Positions 58,929 through 64,000 of a stretch of DNA of 64,000 nt are shown here, one piece after another. The notes under the pieces were generated by a model. That model worked only from the letters and a program-made list of their open reading frames with translations. It was not told the origin of the DNA and did no database searches. The DNA is from Agrocybe praecox (Eukaryota > Basidiomycota > Agaricomycetes > Agaricales > Agrocybaceae), in the NCBI GenBank assembly GCA_964017145.1, contig OZ024850.1:969618-1033617 (forward strand), given 5' to 3'. The number at the start of each line of letters is the position of its first letter. Position 1 is the first letter of the stretch. Both the position numbers and the translations under genes were made by a program.

Positions 58929-59787
58929 TTAAAGGAATAATCCCGCAGCTCTGGCGAAGACAGCCAACACAGGTGTGACAATGAAACACTTACAAGCAGC
59001 CGGCTTGTTGCTTCTCGTGTTGGGGTAAGGGAACACCTTGGTCATGTTTGTCTCCAGGTACATGTTACAAGTGGGAAATTGCTGGCATTGGCCGATAACT
59101 TCCAACTGTATGCGTTGTAAAGAACGAAAGATCAATATTAAATATTTTTTTAAGAGGGTTGAAGCAATTACTCACATTGAACTTGGGCGTATGTGTCAGA
59201 GCAGCATTGAGGGTATAACCGACAGCGAGATCAACAGTTGTCTCGAACAGATCGTGTTGAAGGACGATGAAGCCTGTCTCCATCTGCGATGCTTGTTGGA
59301 GGATTGTGTTGATTGTGTTGAAGGACTCGGCACCTTTCACCTGACCACCGGCGACTTGCCAATCTGAAGAAAAGTTTTGTAAACGATGGTAATAAGTATA
59401 AAAATGCTCGAAATGCCAAACAGTCACGAACTGTTAGTATCGGTGGTATTTCCGGAGGGGCTGCGAGTCCAGATAATAGGGATCATACCTATGGCCATGG
59501 AGATAGCACAGACATGGTCATCTACCAGGAACAACGAGGAAAGTTGGCGTATATCATGCTTTTAATACTAATAAAACACATACTGATATCTTCCCAAGGT
59601 GGGCACATAGTGGTGGGAGTGACATCCAGCACATTCTTGATGATCTGACGTGTTCAGCCCAGCTCAGCAACAAGTTCAGTGTTAGTTTCCTCAATGAGTA
59701 ACTGGGGTCTCTGTGTAATACGGGATCCGATGACGAAGAATGTGGAAGACAAATTCTTCTCCTTGAGGAAGTCAAGAACATTTCTGG
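58929..59787 (-). pseudogene. Chitin deacetylase (CE4) gene fragment
   Basis: Minus-strand exons 59787-59584, 59521-59432, 59363-59176 and 59105-58929 carry LDFLKEKNLSSTFFVIGSR, a run ending AELG, IIKNVLDVTPTTMCPPWEDI, MAIGMIPIIWTR, DWQVAGGQ-like sequence with SFNTINTIL, GFIVLQHDLFE and FPYPNT. This is the C-terminal half of a fungal polysaccharide deacetylase that acts on chitin at the cell surface. After RPQLLIEE the reading jumps straight to ELVAELG: the HxxxH-type metal-binding block is deleted. TGA at 59654-59656 replaces the Trp expected after AELG. The 5' half with the catalytic Asp is absent beyond 59787, where transposon-like sequence begins. The hydrophobic end (LAVFARAAGLFL) could be a remnant of a membrane or GPI-type tail. 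Confidence 0.75.
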
Positions 59788-59899
59788 GGTAAAGATAATA
59801 TTAGAATACTTAAATGCCTCGCACAGGTTTTTTGTTGCCGTTGCCTGTCGTTGCACGTCTCGAAATAAATAAATCTTACTGGGCTATATATAGTATTGC

Positions 59900-60095
59900 C
59901 GTGGTCGCATTCTGAACGCATAAGTGAACGCGAACCGATGCTGAATGTGACATGCATCCGGTTTGAAGAAGTGCACTTTTTCTGAACCGGACGCGGCATT
60001 GCATTCTGCGTTCGGGCAATGTTTGAGCTAGTCCGAACGCGTCTGTAGCATATACGAACGCTTTCGAACGCCGAACGCTACAATTTTTTTCGGGG
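59900..60095. repeat. Subterminal GAACGC/GCGTTC motif cluster of the hAT element
   Basis: GAACGC or its complement occurs about seven times within 200 bp (near 59908, 59927, 60007, 60035, 60056, 60067 and 60074). Clustered short subterminal motifs are typical transposase-binding sites in hAT elements. The outer end of the element is not identified but must lie to the left, probably between 59790 and 59900. Confidence 0.5.
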
Positions 60096-60430
60096 CATAT
60101 ATAATGGTAAAATTCCGGCGAATTTCTATCAATACTGATTAGCTATCTATCCTCTAGGAGTAAGTATCATCAATCCGATATTGAAACAGATCAAATTTCG
60201 ATGAATTAGACTTTCATAGAGGTATAGATGTATATTTTTGTAATTAGGCAATATGGTGCTCCACTCAACGTATCTTTTTTCTATACATTTTTTTTGTCAT
60301 GGAATAATATGCATGCATGATATACGCATGCCGCTGATAACTGAGATTGATCTAAAGGGGTATGGTCTATGCCTTAAAAACGAGAAAAATAATAAAGATT
60401 TGCAACAAAATTTCCTGATCTTCGTATTCT

Positions 60431-62443
60431 ATGATGGCCTCTGAATCTACCAGCACTGGATGCGCTATTGGTGCCAATGGCGAACTGCTCAGTCCGTCAA
60501 AAATCGTCTTTTACAATGATGTTGATGATGACGTACCTATTTCGGGTCCTTCTGAGGCCGCCGCCTTAAAGCCGGCAACTTCTTTGCAGAAATTTCTCTT
60601 GCTTCCTGCTACTCCCACGTCCATTGTCGCTGGCCAGCGTCGCTCAGCTCGCACCTCGCGCCCTTCTGCTAAGGTTCTTGATGCAAGATCCAATCTTCCT
60701 GAGACTGTGGCTGCAGGTGCAAAGCGACACCGTGACGCCGCCAGTAATGAGCGTCCCGCAACTCGTCGATCTTGCAAGTCCACTGTGATCCATGACAGTG
60801 GCGATGAGGCGATGTTGACGGACATAGAGGCCAGTCAACATACTTCTGAAGTCAATCTCAATGACGACGATGACGAAATTGAAGCTGCATATGAAGAAAC
60901 AAAGGCCTTAGGTGATGCAGATCGTGTGGTGCGCATTTTGCTATGATTTTTGACTTACAGTTCCACTAATGTTAGTGGCTCTATTGCAGTCCATGAAATC
61001 GCGCTCCAAGGAAGACCGATCTGCTAATGTCTGAACTGTCTTTACTCGTGTCAAAGGCTCCATCAACCCTGACAATGGCGAGAAAGAAGATGGACACTGG
61101 TGTGAGGTGTGCAAGTAAGTGTGGTATGTTTCCTCATGAATATAACGGAACTCACTACTAGTTATATCTCAGAAGCGAAGGACTCCCCCGAAAGGATATT
61201 TTCTTTACGGGCAGCATATCCACTTTGAGATCACACATCCGCCGGTAAGTAATTGAACTTTGCTTAATTTTACAGCATTACATGACTGATATTTGATGTG
61301 TTTAGTAATACGAAACATTTCAAACGGTACAAGAAACTATACGAAGAAAAAAATATACCTATGCATCCGCAGGCCATACCAGATAATAAAGGCGACGGAA
61401 CCTTGTTCGTACTACATAATCATTTACCTACATTTCTTTTTAACAGCCTCATATATAGGTCAAGGCAGTCGACACTGGATTCAGTCGTTACGAGCTCACC
61501 TCGTATGCCACCATTTTCCTCTGCAGGACTCCTTGATTATATTATTGAGTTAGTTGTTTCGGAGGACAAGGTACATTTCTGTTATAATCCTTTCTTCTGC
61601 TTCTATCTAAAGTCGCATGCTCAGGCTATGCACCTAATTGACCGTCCTGCTTTCTGCAGTCTTCTTCAATTTTGCCGCCCTGGATTGGCTGAGCACGATA
61701 TTCCCCATCGTACCAAACTCCACAAAGAGATTATTGATCGTGCAAAAACGGTGGAGATGCGCATAAAGAAATCACTTCAGGTGAGTCTTTTTTTTTTTTT
61801 TTTTTTGTTAACGCACTGTTCTTTGATGTACTGAATCTCTCTATATTTAGGACTCACCAGGTCAAATTTTGTTCACGTTTGACTCGTGGACATCAGATAG
61901 TGGCGATCCATTCCTATCAGTGACAGGACACTACATCACGGCACCGGAGAACTCTCCACTGGAGTGGGACCTTTGTGTCGAGCAACTGGCATTCAGACAC
62001 ATTGATGGCAACCACTCAGGCGCTAACATTGGGCGTTTACTTGCAGAGACCGTGGATTGCTATGAGATCAGAAACAAAGTAAGTTCATTTTCTGCCCCAA
62101 CAATTTATCGAAGTCTAATGTATTTTTATCAGTGTGGCTGGTGGACAGCCGACAATGCTTCCAACAACGACACAGCACTCAAGACATTAGGAAAGATCAT
62201 TGATCCAGAAAATGAGCGGTGGGACCCTGTTTACCGTTGTATAAGGTATATTGTTTTATATCAGCTTTAACGTGATTTTGTATCGTACAACTTATAATTC
62301 TTTGCTATAGATGCATGGAGCACTCCATCCATCTTGGAGCCGGCCATTTTGTAGAAGGAGTCTTGCCAACATCTAGTTCAGGAATAATCAAGAAAGTTCG
62401 TGCCTTTGAACATCAATTCAACGAGGGTGATGAGAAGGATAGA

Positions 62444-62484
<41 letters not shown>

Positions 62485-64000
62485 CGATGATTATTTTGAA
62501 GTGGGTGACTCGGTTGGAAAGGCTCTAGCTCTTGTTAAGCAGGTACGTAAGAATGTGATATTAATATATTCGTTACTTATCTTCTGTTTCAAGATCCGAA
62601 AGTCGCCGCAGGCTAAGGCTTTCTTTGCAAGATGTTGTCAGGAAACTGATGTAAAAGTTCTGGAACTTAAGCTGTGGGTGAGAACGCGTTGGGCCTCACT
62701 GTTCGACTCTTTGGACAGGCTTCTTCTTCTTCAACCAGTAACATTTAATATCGGTAAACACTGTGATGTTTACTAATGTGGTAACAATAACTTTAGGCTG
62801 TAAATCGATTCACGCTACTTGCAGACGATAGTACAGAGGTTCCAACCCTCCAAGGTCGATTGTACGGCAATCTGCGTCTTTCCCAGAAAGATTGGGCTCG
62901 ACTTAAAGATATGCATGAAATCCTTCGGGTTTGTGTTACTTATGAGTCATTTGTATCTTTCTTCAAGTTAACTGATATGATACAGGAGCCGGCAAATGCG
63001 ACACAGTCATTTTTGTCATCACGTCACCCTACTGTTGCACGGATTATTCCTGTACTCGAATTTCTCCAGCAATCATGGTTGAATATGTCAGCCTTGCCAC
63101 GGTTCATGGGAATTTCTGACACAATTAATGACGGACTGTGCAATTTACGAAAATGGTATTGTTATGCCAGGGACACCGATGTTTATTTTATTTGCTTGGG
63201 TACATTACATTTTTTCCTACTTGTTTAACATGTGCTAACACCAGATATTATCTGATTTAATTACAGCACTTGATCCAACCATCAAAACAGCATATACCGA
63301 GGAAAATTGGAGTGAGAGCGAACATAGCCAAGGGATGGAACAGCTACAGAACTTGGTAAAATAAGTCTAGGATTTTTCTCGGAGTGGCATTAATTATAAC
63401 TGGCTTTTTTCAGTTTACGAAGTACCGTATCACTTGTTCTTTGGACCTTGAGGTATCTGATGCCGAACAGGATATAATTGCTCAAGGTACATGTTTATAT
63501 ATATATATTAAAAAGATGACTCCAGCTAAGCTTTACTTCAACCGCAGGCTCGAGTTCGTTGGCTTACAACCCACAGTCCGGCAATGTTCAATATGGACAT
63601 TCATGGATGCGACGGATGGTTCAAAATTGGAAGGCTTCATCTTCAAAAGTATCGGATGACCCGTTGAGTGAACTCAAAGGCTATTTAGCCGATCCACTGG
63701 AGCTATATGTCAACAATGTTGTGTACTGGTGGGAGGTAAGAGATAACACTTTGTTTTTCCTGTTTTGACTATGTTCTTACAAGTTTGACTTCATTGCCAG
63801 CATAACTCACTACACTACCCTGTAATGGCACGAATTGCACGGGATACCTTGTCATACAGGGTTCTGCCGTTGCATCTGAGCGTGCATTCTCAGGTGGAGT
63901 ACTTACTGGAACCAAACGGCGGAATCGTCTCAATGCAGAGACCTTCGAAGCTCTTCAAATCCTCAAAAGTGGTTACTGTAATGGACACATAAGCACTTCT
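60431..64000 (+). pseudogene. hAT-family transposase with BED-type finger (runs off the window)
   Basis: About 17 exons join in frame with 50-70 bp introns: 60431-60928, 60990-61114, 61173-61244, 61306-61404, 61459-61570, 61625-61780, 61851-62078, 62133-62245, 62311-62542, 62594-62737, 62797-62928, 62986-63199, 63267-63355, 63414-63486, 63548-63735 and 63801 on. A BED-like finger (WCEVC, then SHIRR and NTKHF) is followed by the hAT core: FTFDSWTSDSGDPF, WWTADNASNND, CMEHSIHLGAGHF, RTRWASLFDSL and the C-terminal dimerisation region (DPLELYVNNVVYWWE, then SAVASERAFSGG). Lesions are TGA at 61032-61034, where Trp is expected before TVFTRV, and a one-base shift near 63852 just before the conserved SERAFS block. 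An Asp tract of about 16 residues lies at 62445-62490. The 3' end and right terminus are outside the window. Confidence 0.85.
62445..62495 (+). repeat. GAT trinucleotide microsatellite encoding poly-Asp
   Basis: About 15-16 GAT/GAC codons in the transposase frame. A triplet repeat keeps the frame, so length changes are tolerated. Confidence 0.9.

Overview
The window reads as nuclear DNA of a filamentous basidiomycete, most likely an Agaricomycete. Genes are split by many 49-65 bp GT-AG introns. The transposons are typical of that class: a KDZ transposase with a CxC2 cysteine cluster, Tf1/sushi-like chromodomain Ty3/Gypsy elements and a BED-finger hAT. The host gene remnants are fungal: a GH79 glucuronidase, cystathionine gamma-synthase, Blm10, a MOB-family activator, a CAMK-like kinase and a chitin deacetylase. 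It is a transposon-rich, gene-poor interval. Most host genes in it are broken; the best intact readings are the KDZ transposase, one Ty3/Gypsy polyprotein and a small G-domain protein gene.

Layout. At 1-4.6 kb there are gene-fragment remnants and a tandem repeat whose inverted copy lies at 11.2-12.4 kb. Between the two arms, about 4.62-10.13 kb, is a KDZ-type DNA transposon with terminal inverted repeats. It carries an intron-rich transposase on the + strand and a divergent AT-hook gene on the - strand. At 13.4-14.0 kb is the 5' part of a GH79 gene. Its 3' part reappears about 20 kb away at 34.4-35.1 kb. The gap holds two Ty3/Gypsy elements. Element 1 (14141-23839) has identical 377 bp LTRs, a GGCGA target duplication and two in-frame TGA codons. 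Element 2 (24337-30693) has LTRs differing only in a CT tract, a CTCTG duplication and an intact 1650-aa polyprotein; it sits in a 51 bp minisatellite.

From 36 to 46.7 kb lie truncated, frameshifted or nonsense-bearing pieces of unrelated host genes (cystathionine gamma-synthase, Blm10, a protein kinase, a MOB gene), mixed with segmental duplications. From about 49 kb the sequence turns AT-rich. This part holds the 3' end of the G-domain gene, a 72 bp tandem array of about 25 copies with splice-like signals, a multi-exon hypothetical gene, further tandem repeats, a diverged solo LTR of the element 2 family and a chitin deacetylase pseudogene. The right end (60.4 kb to the edge) is a hAT transposase with one in-frame TGA and one frameshift.

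As a whole the interval looks like nested and successive transposon insertions into a gene neighbourhood that has since decayed. All calls rest on reading motifs and splice sites by eye; no database search was run.
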